Shown: positions 26,617 to 36,359, counted from the first letter of the stretch. The stretch: 64,000 nt of DNA from Polyangiaceae bacterium (GCA_020633235.1 JACKEA010000001.1:434001-498000); one strand, 5' to 3'. Made by a program: numbers and translations. The notes: generated by a model from the letters alone, not told the origin.

Positions 26617-28548
26617 TCACGTGCCGCGGGGCGGCGCTTGTCGGCTTCGGGCGGCGCGATCGCGTCGGAGCTGTTTGGCAATGGCCTCGACCAGGTCCTG
26701 CGTCTCGAACGGCTTGAGCAACAGGGTGATGGCCTTGTTGCTCACCAGCTCTTGGGCTTCCGGGGGCAGCGCTCCGCCGGTCATGAACACGAAGCGGCTC
26801 TGGTAGTGCGCGTGGCGCTCGCATAGCCGCCGGTAGAGCTCGTCGCCGCGTAGCTCGGGCATCAGTACGTCGCACAGCACGAGGTCGAACTGCACGGTGC
26901 CGGCGCTCAGGGCATCGAGGGCCTCGCTGGGGTTCAGGTGCACGCTCACGCTGTGGTCGTGCTCCAGCGTTCGCTCGAGGGCGCGGGCGACGGCGGCTTC
27001 GTCGTCGATGATGGCGATGGATAGGCGAGAGAGGGGTTCGGGCGAGCGCTCCGAGACGGAGGGCGCGGCGCGCTCGCTGTCGACCTCGACAGGAAGCTCC
27101 ACTCGAAAGCGCGCGCCACGGGGGGCGCGGTTCTCCGCAGCGATGGTGCCTCCGAGAGACTCCACGATGGCGTGACAGATGGCCAGACCGAGACCCGTGC
27201 CACCGCCCACGCCCTTGGTGGTGAAGAACGGCGTGAAGATCTGATCCAAATGCTCCGGTGGAACGCCGGGGCCGTCGTCGGAAACCTCGATCACCACGCT
27301 GCTTTCGCTCTCGTACACGCGCAGCCGAACCTCACCCTCGGAGCCGCGCTCGGCCACGGCTTGGGAGCCGTTCACCAGCAGGTTGAGCACCACCTGCCCG
27401 AGCTTGGCGGCGTTGGTTCGCGCAAAGATGCCGCGTGGCAAGTCCGTGGAAAGGCGTGCGTGGCGCTCCACCGTCGGGCGCGCCAGCTTGATGGCCGCCT
27501 CGCACACGTCGGCGATGTCCGACAAGCGCCGCTCGGGACCGCGCGGGCGGGCGAACTCGAGGAGATCCCGCACGATGACGCGCACGCGCTCGCCGCCCTC
27601 CAGCGCTTCGCTCACGTAGCCGAGGATGCGCTCGTGGTGCTCCTCCGGGACCAGGCTGGGAAGTGAACGACGGAGCTGCTCGAGATGGAGCAGCACGTAG
27701 GTCATGGGATTGTTCACCTCGTGAGCGATGCCCGCGGCGAGGGTGCCTACGGCGGCCAGGCGGTCGTGCTGCGCCAAGCGAGCTTGCAGGGCCTTGCGCT
27801 CCGTCACGTCACGGCCGTAGGCCAAGACGGCCGGTTGTCCCTCGAACTCCACTGCCAGCGACGAGATCTCGAGCATGATGCTGCTGCCGTCCCGGCGCAC
27901 GCCGCGGTACTCCCGCGGAGTGAGGCGTTCGCCCTCACGCACCTTGCGGATGCGCGCCATCATGGCGCCGAGCTCCTCCGCAGGTAGGAAATCCTTGGGC
28001 TCGAGCCGCAAAAACTCCTCCACGGACGACAGGCGCAGCGCGCGAGCGGCCGCGGGGTTCGCGTACAGGAACCGCCCGCGGCTGATCACCACGATGACGT
28101 CCGGCGCCGCTTCTGCCAGGTGACGAAAGCGCGCCTCGGATTGTCGCAGAGCGGCTTGGACTTCCTCGCGGCGGGTGATGTCCCGCAAAAACGCGACGAT
28201 GAGCCGAGTGCCGTCGCGTTCCGTGTTCGCGAGGCCCACCTCCAGCGGGATCCGGCGGCCATCTTTGGCGATCACCTCGGTCTCCAGCAGCGGCGGGCGC
28301 TCGTCCGTGCCCACCATCGCGCCAATGCGCTCGCGCTCTGCCGGCGCCAGCACGTTCAGCGGGGGGATCTCGTTGATCTCGTCCGGCGCGTAGCCCAGCG
28401 CGCGGGCGCCCGCGGCGTTGATGAACAAGCGTTCGAGCTTGCCCGCCCGCTCGCCAATGATGGTGACGCCGATGCCCGCGTGATCGAGGGCCTCCAGTAT
28501 GGTTTCCCCCAGTTGGCTCGCGTCGAAGGACGTGTCTTCGCGGGTCAC
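26617..28548 (-). CDS. Hybrid histidine kinase: PAS-PAS-HisKA-HATPase-receiver
   Basis: The 643-residue protein has no membrane segment. Two PAS domains occupy about 12-135 and 140-255 (FRHLAEAAPDVIVVISRGRFLYANPAA starts the second). The HisKA helix contains the phosphoacceptor in AAGIAHEVNNP. The ATPase part shows VVLNLLVNGSQAV, EVSDDGPGVP and GGGTGLGLAIC. The C-terminal receiver has IIDDEA, the Asp in LVLCDVLMPELRG and LLLKPFE. It can thus pass phosphate to itself or an Hpt partner. It is the last gene of a minus-strand run after the FadL-like gene, so it may sense something linked to that uptake system. Confidence 0.92.
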   Translation of the reverse strand: MTREDTSFDASQLGETILEALDHAGIGVTIIGERAGKLERLFINAAGARALGYAPDEINEIPPLNVLAPAERERIGAMVGTDERPPLLETEVIAKDGRRIPLEVGLANTERDGTRLIVAFLRDITRREEVQAALRQSEARFRHLAEAAPDVIVVISRGRFLYANPAAARALRLSSVEEFLRLEPKDFLPAEELGAMMARIRKVREGERLTPREYRGVRRDGSSIMLEISSLAVEFEGQPAVLAYGRDVTERKALQARLAQHDRLAAVGTLAAGIAHEVNNPMTYVLLHLEQLRRSLPSLVPEEHHERILGYVSEALEGGERVRVIVRDLLEFARPRGPERRLSDIADVCEAAIKLARPTVERHARLSTDLPRGIFARTNAAKLGQVVLNLLVNGSQAVAERGSEGEVRLRVYESESSVVIEVSDDGPGVPPEHLDQIFTPFFTTKGVGGGTGLGLAICHAIVESLGGTIAAENRAPRGARFRVELPVEVDSERAAPSVSERSPEPLSRLSIAIIDDEAAVARALERTLEHDHSVSVHLNPSEALDALSAGTVQFDLVLCDVLMPELRGDELYRRLCERHAHYQSRFVFMTGGALPPEAQELVSNKAITLLLKPFETQDLVEAIAKQLRRDRAARSRQAPPRGT

Positions 28549-28576
28549 GACCCGCGCGCTCTGCCCGGCTGCCGTC

Positions 28577-30190
28577 TCATTTCTTCCCCTTCTCTTTCTT
28601 GTCGCCCTCTTGCTCTTCGAAGGCTTTCTCGAACGCTTCGTCGCCCTCCGGCGTTGCGGCCTTTTTCTCCGCCTGCGGCGCCTGGGTGCGCGTCTCCGGC
28701 TCCTTCTCGGGGGCGGCGGCGGAAGGGCGCGTGGGCGGCTCGTCGGGGGAATCGAACTGGTAGGCCAGCCCCAGGCCGAGCACGTTCGCGCTGGCCGAGT
28801 AGCTGCCGGCGTTGATGTAGTTCGGGTTCGCCGGCGGATTGGCGACCACGGGGTTGACCTGCTCCACCCGTTGCTCTTTCACGCCCACGGTAGCGCTGCT
28901 GGCTAGCACGTGGGCCACCACGCCGTCGAAGCGCCACTTGCCGATATGCAAGCTGCCGCCCACCGCGAACACGATCTTGTCGAGGTCGATGCTCGCGGCG
29001 CTGAGATACTCCTTGGGCACCGCGCTCTTCTCGTAGGTCACGCCCGCGCGGCCCACCAGGCGATAGCTGCTCACGGGAAATCCGAGCTCGCCGCCCACGC
29101 GCGCGGAGTAGCTGTCTTGGAAGCCGCGCTGGATGTCGACCGGAGCGATGCGATAGCGCTGCGGAAACCCGGCGACGTTGACCAGGGCGATCTCGTCGGA
29201 CTCCACGTGGATCGTGTCGTGCATGCTCCACGCTTCGTAGCCGACGCCGGCTTCCATGCGGATGTCTTCCGTGGGGCGGAGCTCGATGCCGGCGCGAGCG
29301 GTCCACGGCAGCCGGAACTTCACCGTCGCGCTATCGCCCTCCACGCTCGCGTTCTGGAACACCGCGGCGCTGGGCAGCCGCACGTCTTGGGTGGCGTGGG
29401 CGTTCACCCAGAACGGCAGGTGAAAGGACGCACCGATGCGCACCGTGTCGCTCGGCAACAGGATCGCCCCCACGGTTCCGGAGGGCGCAAAGATGGGGCC
29501 CACGCGCAGCCGTGCGTAGCTGTCGTAGTCCGGCTGCTCGGGAGCGCAGATGAAGCGTTCCGGCACGCAGGCGCTGAAGTACACGCTGGTCTGGAAGTAA
29601 CCCGTGAGCATTTCCAGGCCCGCGCCCAGGGCGATGGGAGAGTTGGGCTCGTGCCAGGAAACGTATGCGCCGGGGATCGCCAGGGCGGAGCCGTTCAGCG
29701 AGATGATCGAGTAGCGCTGGGGAGCGGGCTGGCCGCGCACCGTCTCCGGGAAGCTGACGATGGCCGCGTAGGGCGCCCACATGCCGATCGCGAAGTTGAA
29801 GTTCTCCTGGCCGAAGTTGTCGGCGTACACGATGGTCGGGATCGGCAGCACCGGCGTGGTGCCGTCCACGGAGTCGTAGGTTTGCTCCCACTCCTGCCCG
29901 GTGAGCTTTCCGGTGTTGGGATCCACCTGCCGGAGGATGGCCTTGCGCTGGTACGTCGCGGAGTACTGCAGCCAGGAAGCGTCCAGCAAGAACTGGTTGC
30001 CCGTGAAGGCGAGCCCCGCCGGGTTGTAGGCGATGCTGCCGGCGTCGTCCGCGCCGGCGACGAAGGCACCGCCTCGCCCCAGCGGCCTCACGCCGCGGTC
30101 CGTGAAGTACAGGCCACCCGCGCTGGCGGTGGCCGTCGCACCCGTTACTGTCGCGGCGGCCAGGATGGCCAGCGTCTTTTTCGTCACCAC
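28577..30190 (-). CDS. FadL/OmpP1-type outer-membrane hydrophobic-compound channel
   Basis: The 537-residue protein starts with GTG and has a signal peptide ending near TASA. The mature start GGLYFTDRGVRPLGRGGAFVAGADDAGSIAYNPAGLA is characteristic of the FadL/TodX family hatch region. The rest is long barrel strands. It ends in a Lys/Glu-rich tail of about 45 residues, unusual for a barrel. FadL proteins admit long-chain fatty acids or aromatic hydrocarbons. It lies 20 bases after the big lipoprotein gene and 28 before the kinase gene, on the same strand. Confidence 0.9.
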   Translation of the reverse strand: MVTKKTLAILAAATVTGATATASAGGLYFTDRGVRPLGRGGAFVAGADDAGSIAYNPAGLAFTGNQFLLDASWLQYSATYQRKAILRQVDPNTGKLTGQEWEQTYDSVDGTTPVLPIPTIVYADNFGQENFNFAIGMWAPYAAIVSFPETVRGQPAPQRYSIISLNGSALAIPGAYVSWHEPNSPIALGAGLEMLTGYFQTSVYFSACVPERFICAPEQPDYDSYARLRVGPIFAPSGTVGAILLPSDTVRIGASFHLPFWVNAHATQDVRLPSAAVFQNASVEGDSATVKFRLPWTARAGIELRPTEDIRMEAGVGYEAWSMHDTIHVESDEIALVNVAGFPQRYRIAPVDIQRGFQDSYSARVGGELGFPVSSYRLVGRAGVTYEKSAVPKEYLSAASIDLDKIVFAVGGSLHIGKWRFDGVVAHVLASSATVGVKEQRVEQVNPVVANPPANPNYINAGSYSASANVLGLGLAYQFDSPDEPPTRPSAAAPEKEPETRTQAPQAEKKAATPEGDEAFEKAFEEQEGDKKEKGKK

Positions 30191-30210
30191 GATGAGGAGC
30201 CCCTAACGAG

Positions 30211-33200
30211 TCAGTTGCCGTCCCTGTGGCTCATGATCTCGTAGAACTGCTCCATACCTCGGGTAGGCCCGGTCATGAAGTCCCGCAGCGTAGCAAAGGT
30301 GAGCTGCAGGTCTTGAGGGGTCATGGGCTGCTCTCGGGGCTGGCTCGCGTCGTAGCGGTTGACCTCCGCGATGGTGTCCAGGAAGACCTCCAGCGGCGTC
30401 TGGCTCTCGGGGTTCGAGGCATCCATGGGAGTGACCAGGTTCACCAGGATGGTGTCCAGCACTCGGTAGGGGTCGTAGGGGTTTTGGGCCGGCGCGCCGC
30501 TGGCATCGGTCTCCTTGGTCAGCGCGTCCATCATCTCCAGCACGCGGTCCGCGGTGCCGGGAGCGGGCTTGCCGTCCAGCGTGGCGTTCTCCGGGGCCGC
30601 CGCCAACGCGATGGCGTTGTAGATGAGCGGCATGTTCACGTCGTCCCCCAGGATCTGCATCATGTCGCTGCCGCTGGCGAGGGTGGACGAGAGGGCGTCG
30701 TTCTGGCTCGCGAGCCGCACCAGGTAGCGCAGGTGCTTCTCCAGCGCCTGGCGCGCCGCGGGGTCCTCGTTGATCTGATCGATGAGCGTCATGGCCGTGG
30801 AGAACATGGGTCCGCCCAGGGTGTCGGCGGCCTTGTCCGCCAGATCCTTCGTGGCCCACTTGCAGGAAATGGGGTTCGTCTCTCGATCCGGGCAGTTGGC
30901 GTTCAGCTGAGCGCGCAGCACGTCCACAAGAATGGGCACGCTCTTGGCGAAGCCCTCGTTCACGAAGTGCGCGCTCGGGCCGCTGCCCTCCACGCCCAGG
31001 AACTGATCCACCAGATGGGAGCGGGCGCTCCGCCAGCGGTCCTGCCGCGGATTGCCGTCCAAAGCCTGGTCGATGCCCTTGAGAGCGTCGGCGAACAGGT
31101 CGAAGGGCGTGAGCTGGGGCTTCGTGATCAGGCCGTTGGCCCACTTGGTGGTCTTGTTGCCGAAGCGGTCCCGCATGCCCACGCTGGCGGCGTAGTCCGG
31201 GTCGAACATCGCCTGGGTCATCTCGTGCAAGATGTCCAATCCCTTGTGGTCGACGCCGTTGCGGTCCTTGATGGTCATGGCGTCCACCGTGGTGACCAGC
31301 TCACCCAGCGCGGGGATCAGATCGCCCTGGAACGCCTCCGCCAAGATCGGCTCGTAGCGTGAGAGCCCGCTGCCGGTGCAGTAGCGGGGGTTGTACGCCG
31401 GGTTCACCTTGTGAGCGGCGCGGTCGGCGTCCGACAGGTACTTTTCCCAGGGCCGCTGTGAGAAATCGCCGTCGGAGTTGCACTCCGGACCGTGCGCTTC
31501 CGTGGCCCAGTGGCGATACAGGATCTCGATGTGATCGAGGAACAGCTGCGCCTGCCCGTTCGACTTGAACGCCTGCAGGATCGGCTTCATCGCCTTGTAG
31601 AACTCGTACTTCTCCCAGGTGAAAATGGTGCCCTTGTCGCGCACGCGCAAAAGGTCTTGAGGATTGCCGGCCTGGCCGCTGTGCGCCCACTTCACGTTGG
31701 GGCTGCAGTCGCTGACCCAGATGGTGCCAAGATTTGGTGGGGGCCGCGGATCCTGTACTGCGCGCTCGGGGCACACGGCGGGGGAGATCGCGTCCACCAT
31801 GCTGGAGATGAACTTGTTGGTGTCGCCGTTGGAGCCGTTGAAATTGGCGTCCCGATCCGGCAGCTTGCCGCCGGAGAAGAGCGGGTCGAACTTGCTGGTC
31901 TCGGCGCCGAAGTACACCAAGCGGTTCAGCGCCTGCGGGGTGGGGGAAAGGCCCATGCCGGTGATTCCGCTCGAGGTCTGGAACACGGCGTCGGGATCGG
32001 TGAAGATCCCCGCAACGTCCATCATGAGCTTCAGCGTATCCGGGCGAATATCGAGCTTCGCCTGGCCCAGGATGGAGTCGAGGTAGAACAGGCCCATGTT
32101 CTTGAACACGAACAGCTCGCACTCCTTGTAGCCCGAGCCGGCGGGCCAGGTGATCGGTATGCCCAGCTTGATGCGCACCTTGGCGCCCGGCTTGTTGCAG
32201 GCATTCACGTCGTTCACGTCGTGGATGATCTGCAGGATGCGCGCGAACTCGCTGCGGTTGTCGCCGGCGTCGGGCTGGGAGTAGTCGGGCGGGACGCTCG
32301 GGTCCGCGGTGCCGCCGGTGGTCAGGTTGATGGGCGTGCCGTTCAGGTTCTTGCTGTCGTAGGTGAGGAAGTCCTTGTAGCGGTTGTAGTTGCCGTAGGC
32401 CGTCCCCAGGTACGCCTGCACGTTCGGATCCGCGAGGGACCGCAGCAAGTCCTTCGTGAGATTGGCGTCCTTGCTCATGTTGGCGACGAACTCCGCCATC
32501 TCGTCCCAGAAGGTGTCGCTCGGATCGAGCTTGGCTTCGGGGTGCGCGTTGGAGACCTCGCGCACCTTCAGCGCCGCGCCGATCACCCGCGCCACCACCT
32601 GCTCGTGCTCCGCGAACAGCGTGCGCAGGAACTTGAGCTGCACGTCGCTGTTCTTGTGGGCGAGGATCCAGCCGGTGGCATACAGAAGGTTCACTATTGG
32701 CGAGCTCTGCGTATCGAAGCTCGGGTACACGCCGCCTTCGGCCCAGGTCGCGGGCACCTGGATGGGCGGGCCGTACAGCATGTAGGCGCCGGAGAGCAGA
32801 TCGGCGATGGACTCGTTGCCGCCGTCCACGTCCAGCAGCGGATCGAGGTCCCGCATGGTGGACGCCATGAAGGTCTCGCTGGTGTTCAGGTACGCGTACA
32901 GCGGCTGACCATTGGAACCGAGAGCCCGACCGAAAGCGTCGGCCGGAAACTGGCGGGGAACGCCGGGCACCACGAAGGGCGTGTCCACCGGTGCCAGCGT
33001 GCCCGGGCCGCTCAAGAAGCGACCGAGCTCGTCCACGTCGGCGAAGCCGTCGTTGTCGCCATCGAAGAACGGCGCCGGCACCGAGCCCGCCGTGCCCGGC
33101 GTGTTGCCCGCCGGCACCGCGTAGCCCCGCGTGTCCCGCACCACGAGCCAGCGGGGCGTGGACGCGGGCCCGGCGAAGGCCGGATCCGTCGCCAGCATGA

Positions 33201-34116
33201 TGGCCTGCGCGATCTCCGTGTTGGTCCGTGGGCGCTGGGGAAACTCCACGTTCACCGGGCCGTCGAAGGGCAGCGGCAACGCCTTCTGCTCCGAGGTGGT
33301 CAGCTCGTTCTGCGCCATGCCGAGCACGTTCTGGAAGCCACTGCGCAGGTTTCCTCCGGGGCGAAGCTTGGGCGTGAAGGTCTGCGCCAACTGTCGCAGC
33401 TCGGGATAGGCCAAAGATGGACGCATCGCGCCCAGGGCCACGCGCAACGGACGGTAGCCGAGCCGACCGGACAAACGGGAAAGGGCCAGCTGTGCGGCCT
33501 GGGCCTTCTGGGTGTCGCCGATGCTCGAGATCGGATCGCTGCCGGGACCGCCGAGGGCCGCGAACAGCCGTCCCACGGAGCGGGTCACGCTGGGCATCAG
33601 CCCTTCGCGGGCGCCGGAGCCTTCGTGGTCGATGGGGTTGCCGTCGTACAGGGGCGCGATGCGCTTCAGGAACTGGTCGAGCGCCGCGTGCCCGTTGATG
33701 GTCTCGCCTGGCTGGCCAAAGGGCACCGGGATGGGATCGTCCGAAAAGGTCTTGTTCAGCGCCAGGATCAGATCACCCCGGCGGCGCACCATGGCGTTCA
33801 GCTTGGCGACGGCCAAGGTGCGCGCGAACGCGCTGTTCCCGGCCACCGGCGGCAGCTTGCTCTCGTCCACGCTGTCCGCGTAGCTCCCGAACTTGTCGCG
33901 GTGACACACGCCTCGGTAGGACGCCCCGCTCAGGTCCTCGGTGAGCACGCTGGCCCCCACGCGATCGCACAAGGCGGAGTACAGGTCGTCTCCGAGAGTC
34001 CCCACCGGCTCGGTCGTGCGACGGGTGGTGTCGAAATCGCTCGAGCAAGAAATCGAGAGCGTTGCCGCGAGGCTGGCCAGCACCACGGACTTCACCAAGT
34101 AGGACACGGAGCGCAT
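30211..34116 (-). CDS. Very large lipoprotein of unknown function (1301 residues)
   Basis: The ATG at 34116 gives MRSVSYLVKSVVLASLAATLSISCSS, a lipoprotein signal with Cys near residue 24. The body is mostly helical with no repeats that I can see. An EF-hand-like calcium loop (DGDNDGFADVDE) occurs at about residues 352-363. I do not recognise the family. The lipid anchor, the size and the adjacent FadL-like gene suggest an outer-membrane assembly in which this protein acts next to the channel. An upstream in-frame start at 34173 is possible but spoils the signal peptide. Confidence 0.7.
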   Translation of the reverse strand: MRSVSYLVKSVVLASLAATLSISCSSDFDTTRRTTEPVGTLGDDLYSALCDRVGASVLTEDLSGASYRGVCHRDKFGSYADSVDESKLPPVAGNSAFARTLAVAKLNAMVRRRGDLILALNKTFSDDPIPVPFGQPGETINGHAALDQFLKRIAPLYDGNPIDHEGSGAREGLMPSVTRSVGRLFAALGGPGSDPISSIGDTQKAQAAQLALSRLSGRLGYRPLRVALGAMRPSLAYPELRQLAQTFTPKLRPGGNLRSGFQNVLGMAQNELTTSEQKALPLPFDGPVNVEFPQRPRTNTEIAQAIMLATDPAFAGPASTPRWLVVRDTRGYAVPAGNTPGTAGSVPAPFFDGDNDGFADVDELGRFLSGPGTLAPVDTPFVVPGVPRQFPADAFGRALGSNGQPLYAYLNTSETFMASTMRDLDPLLDVDGGNESIADLLSGAYMLYGPPIQVPATWAEGGVYPSFDTQSSPIVNLLYATGWILAHKNSDVQLKFLRTLFAEHEQVVARVIGAALKVREVSNAHPEAKLDPSDTFWDEMAEFVANMSKDANLTKDLLRSLADPNVQAYLGTAYGNYNRYKDFLTYDSKNLNGTPINLTTGGTADPSVPPDYSQPDAGDNRSEFARILQIIHDVNDVNACNKPGAKVRIKLGIPITWPAGSGYKECELFVFKNMGLFYLDSILGQAKLDIRPDTLKLMMDVAGIFTDPDAVFQTSSGITGMGLSPTPQALNRLVYFGAETSKFDPLFSGGKLPDRDANFNGSNGDTNKFISSMVDAISPAVCPERAVQDPRPPPNLGTIWVSDCSPNVKWAHSGQAGNPQDLLRVRDKGTIFTWEKYEFYKAMKPILQAFKSNGQAQLFLDHIEILYRHWATEAHGPECNSDGDFSQRPWEKYLSDADRAAHKVNPAYNPRYCTGSGLSRYEPILAEAFQGDLIPALGELVTTVDAMTIKDRNGVDHKGLDILHEMTQAMFDPDYAASVGMRDRFGNKTTKWANGLITKPQLTPFDLFADALKGIDQALDGNPRQDRWRSARSHLVDQFLGVEGSGPSAHFVNEGFAKSVPILVDVLRAQLNANCPDRETNPISCKWATKDLADKAADTLGGPMFSTAMTLIDQINEDPAARQALEKHLRYLVRLASQNDALSSTLASGSDMMQILGDDVNMPLIYNAIALAAAPENATLDGKPAPGTADRVLEMMDALTKETDASGAPAQNPYDPYRVLDTILVNLVTPMDASNPESQTPLEVFLDTIAEVNRYDASQPREQPMTPQDLQLTFATLRDFMTGPTRGMEQFYEIMSHRDGN

Positions 34117-34163
34117 GACGGAGAAGTGTATCGCGCCCGTCACGATCACGACACGAGAGCCCG

Positions 34164-34182
34164 GCTGACGCATCGCGTCAGC
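34164..34182. promoter_or_regulatory. 8-bp perfect palindrome in a divergent promoter region
   Basis: GCTGACGC-ATC-GCGTCAGC lies between the divergent lipoprotein gene (start 34116) and glmU (start 34220). With a 3-base centre it could be a two-fold regulator site or a hairpin. It is the only palindrome of this length in the 103-base gap. Confidence 0.4.
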
Positions 34183-34219
34183 TTCCCGTCCGGGCGCATT
34201 CGCGGTAATCGGGTGCGCG

Positions 34220-35608
34220 ATGTCCGATCTCGTTGCCGTCGTGCTGGCTGCTGGTCAAGGCAAACGCATGAAGAGCAGCCGCTCCAAGGTGCTCTTCCCC
34301 GTCGCCGGCCGGGCGCTGCTCCACTATCCCGTCGCCGCCGCCTTCGCCGCCGGCGCGAGCCACGTGGTGTGCGTGGTGAGCCCCGACAATCACGACGACG
34401 TGCTCGCCGCGCTGCGCGAGGACTTTGGCGACCGCGTGAGCGCGAAGGTACAAGATCCGCCGCGGGGAACCGGCGACGCCGCGCGTGTCGGTCTCGAAGG
34501 GCTCACGGGCGATCGCGTGCTGGTGCTGTGCGGCGATACGCCGCTGCTCGCTGCGGCCGCCCTCACCGAGCTATCCGCTGCCCTCGATCGCGAGCAGGCG
34601 AAGCTGGCGCTGCTCTCCTGCGAGGTAGACGACGCCTCCGGCTATGGCCGCGTGCTCCGCGACGAGTCTGGTCGCGTGCTCGAAGTGCGGGAGCATCGCG
34701 ATCTGAAGACCAACGCCGAGCGCGCCGTTCGTGAAATCAACGCCGGCGTGTACGCCGCCCACGCGGATTTCCTGCGCGAGGCCCTCTCGCAAGTCTCGCC
34801 CAACAACGCTCAAGGCGAGTATTACCTCACGGACGTGGTAGCCATCGCCGCGAAGTCCCGCGCCGCCATCGCCGAGCTCGGTGATCCGTCCGTGCTGCTG
34901 GGCGTGAACGACCGCGCGCAGCTGGCCGAGGCAGAAGAGCTGCTCTTCGCGCGCATCGCCGAAGCTCACGCCCGCGCCGGCGCCAGCGTCAAGCGCGGCG
35001 CGCGCATCGAGACCGGCGTGGTGGTGGAGCCCGACGCCACCGTGGAAGCGGGCGTCACCCTCCGCGGAAAGACCGTGATCCGCAGCGGCGCCACGGTGGA
35101 CGTGGGCTCGGTCATCACGAGCTCCGAGGTCGGCGCCGGCGCGCTGATCAAGCCGTACTCGGTGATCACCGACAGCCGCGTCGGCCCCGGCGCCCAGATC
35201 GGTCCCTTCGCGCATCTCCGCCCCGGCAGCGAGATCGAGGACGACGCGCACATCGGCAACTTCGTGGAGACCAAGAAGACCCGCGTGCGCAAGGGCGCGA
35301 AAGCCAATCACCTCGCTTACCTCGGCGACGGTGACATCGGCGAAGGCGCCAACGTCGGCGCGGGCACCATCTTCTGCAACTACGACGGCTTCAAGAAGCA
35401 CACGACGACCATCGGCCCGCGCGCCTTCATCGGCAGCGACTCTCAGCTGGTCGCGCCCATCACCATCGGCGAGGGTGCCTACGTGGCCACCGGCACCACC
35501 GTCACCAAGGACGTCCCCGCCGACGCCCTGGCCATCGCGCGACCGAAGCAAGAGAACAAGCTCGGCTACGCGCCGCGGCTCCGAGCGCGCCTCAAAGGCA
35601 GCTCCTGA
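34220..35608 (+). CDS. glmU: Bifunctional GlcNAc-1-phosphate uridyltransferase / GlcN-1-phosphate acetyltransferase GlmU
   Basis: The 462-residue enzyme begins VVLAAGQGKRMKSSRSKVL, the nucleotidyltransferase signature, and has QDPPRGTGDA and LCGDTPLL. From about residue 250 the left-handed beta-helix of hexapeptide repeats starts, with IGPFAHLRPGSEI, HIGNFVETKKT and NYDGFKKH, the acetyltransferase active-site loops. It makes UDP-GlcNAc for peptidoglycan and LPS. The last about 40 bases are duplicated just downstream. Confidence 0.97.
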   Translation: MSDLVAVVLAAGQGKRMKSSRSKVLFPVAGRALLHYPVAAAFAAGASHVVCVVSPDNHDDVLAALREDFGDRVSAKVQDPPRGTGDAARVGLEGLTGDRVLVLCGDTPLLAAAALTELSAALDREQAKLALLSCEVDDASGYGRVLRDESGRVLEVREHRDLKTNAERAVREINAGVYAAHADFLREALSQVSPNNAQGEYYLTDVVAIAAKSRAAIAELGDPSVLLGVNDRAQLAEAEELLFARIAEAHARAGASVKRGARIETGVVVEPDATVEAGVTLRGKTVIRSGATVDVGSVITSSEVGAGALIKPYSVITDSRVGPGAQIGPFAHLRPGSEIEDDAHIGNFVETKKTRVRKGAKANHLAYLGDGDIGEGANVGAGTIFCNYDGFKKHTTTIGPRAFIGSDSQLVAPITIGEGAYVATGTTVTKDVPADALAIARPKQENKLGYAPRLRARLKGSS

Positions 35609-35675
35609 CGACAGGTCTCGCTAGGTCTCGCTGAGCCGCGGCTCCGAGCACGCCTCAAAGGCAGCTCCTGACGAA
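35572..35675 (+). repeat. Duplication of the 3' end of glmU
   Basis: About 40 bases covering the last glmU codons and stop (35572-35611) recur at 35635-35675 with one mismatch, offset by 63 bases. Between the copies is a tandem pair of AGGTCTCGCT (35613-35622 and 35623-35632). Confidence 0.85.
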
Positions 35676-35678
35676 TGA

Positions 35679-35924
35679 TGTCGCTGCGCCGCGGAACCTC
35701 GCGGCCGCGCGGGGCGTGCCAGGTCGCCGAGCCAGAGCTGCGCCTTCGCTGATGGAGGCGAGAGGACGCGGGCTCTCGCCGAGCCACGAAACCCCGCGGC
35801 CGCGCGGGGCCGACAAGCGGCGCGCGGGGCCGACAAGCGGCCGCGCGGGGCCGACAAGCGGCGCGCGGGGCCGACTCGCGGACGCGTGAGCTCGAGTGCG
35901 GGGTGGTTCCGCGCCGAACCAACA
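35679..35924. repeat. Repeat-rich intergenic block: two dispersed-motif copies and a 20/21-bp tandem array
   Basis: TGTCGCTGCGCCGCGGAACC at 35679-35698 and an inverse copy GGTTCCGCGCCGAACCAACA at 35905-35924 belong to the dispersed family. Between them, four head-to-tail units of 20-21 bases (core CGCGGGGCCGACAAGCGG) occupy about 35800-35881. I see no gene in this stretch. Confidence 0.75.
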
Positions 35925-35931
35925 CCCCCGA

Positions 35932-36289
35932 GACAATAGCGCTCCTGGCGCTCCATTGTGCGCACGACAAAAATCGACATTCCCAAGACGATTTCGATTG
36001 AACCGACACCGAGGACACTGCCGACGCCGAGGAAACTACCGACGCCGAGGAAACTATCGACGCCGAGGAAACTACCGACGCCGAGGACACTACCGACGCC
36101 GAGGACACCGAAAGCACCATCGACGCCGAGGCGCGGGAGAAGCGAGACGAGCTCCTCTTGGCGCTCACGAGCCAAGGCTTCAAGAAGGGCGAAGCCAAGA
36201 GGGCGACGGAGACGCTCGCTGGAGAAGCCCGCACCCTCTCGCTCCAAGAGCTGCTGCGTCGTGCACTGGCGCTGCTCGTTCCGCGATAG
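35932..36289 (+). pseudogene. Remnant of an HNH endonuclease gene (C-terminal domain) carrying an 18-bp minisatellite
   Basis: From 36122 to the TAG at 36287-36289 the frame reads a domain with LTSQGFKKGEAKRA and SLQELLRRALALL, matching the tail of the HNH protein at 25241-26425. Before it are five to six 18-bp units (core GACGCCGAGGAAACTACC) encoding Thr-Asp-Ala-Glu-Glu repeats. Further upstream the same frame hits TGA at 35999-36001. Before that it reads ALLALHCAHDKNR, which resembles the HNH cysteine-histidine end. There is no usable start codon, so this is a decayed gene end. Confidence 0.7.
36005..36130 (+). repeat. 18-bp minisatellite (GACGCCGAGGAAACTACC)
   Basis: Units at 36005, 36023, 36041, 36059 and 36077 are exact or one- to three-base variants. 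A longer variant starts at 36095 and a partial unit at 36122. The period is a multiple of three, so the frame is kept. Confidence 0.9.
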
Positions 36290-36359
36290 GCGGGACGCGC
36301 CAGGGGGGCTGCAGGGCGCGGGGTGCGGGCCTTCGTCTCGGCATCGCAGCGGGTGGCCG

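Noticed and set aside
31492..34734. 1080-codon frame antisense to the large lipoprotein
   Set aside because: Low-complexity Arg/Gly sequence without motif; it also crosses the glmU start.
35800..36130. CRISPR-like tandem repeats
   Set aside because: Units follow each other without unique spacers and no cas gene is near.
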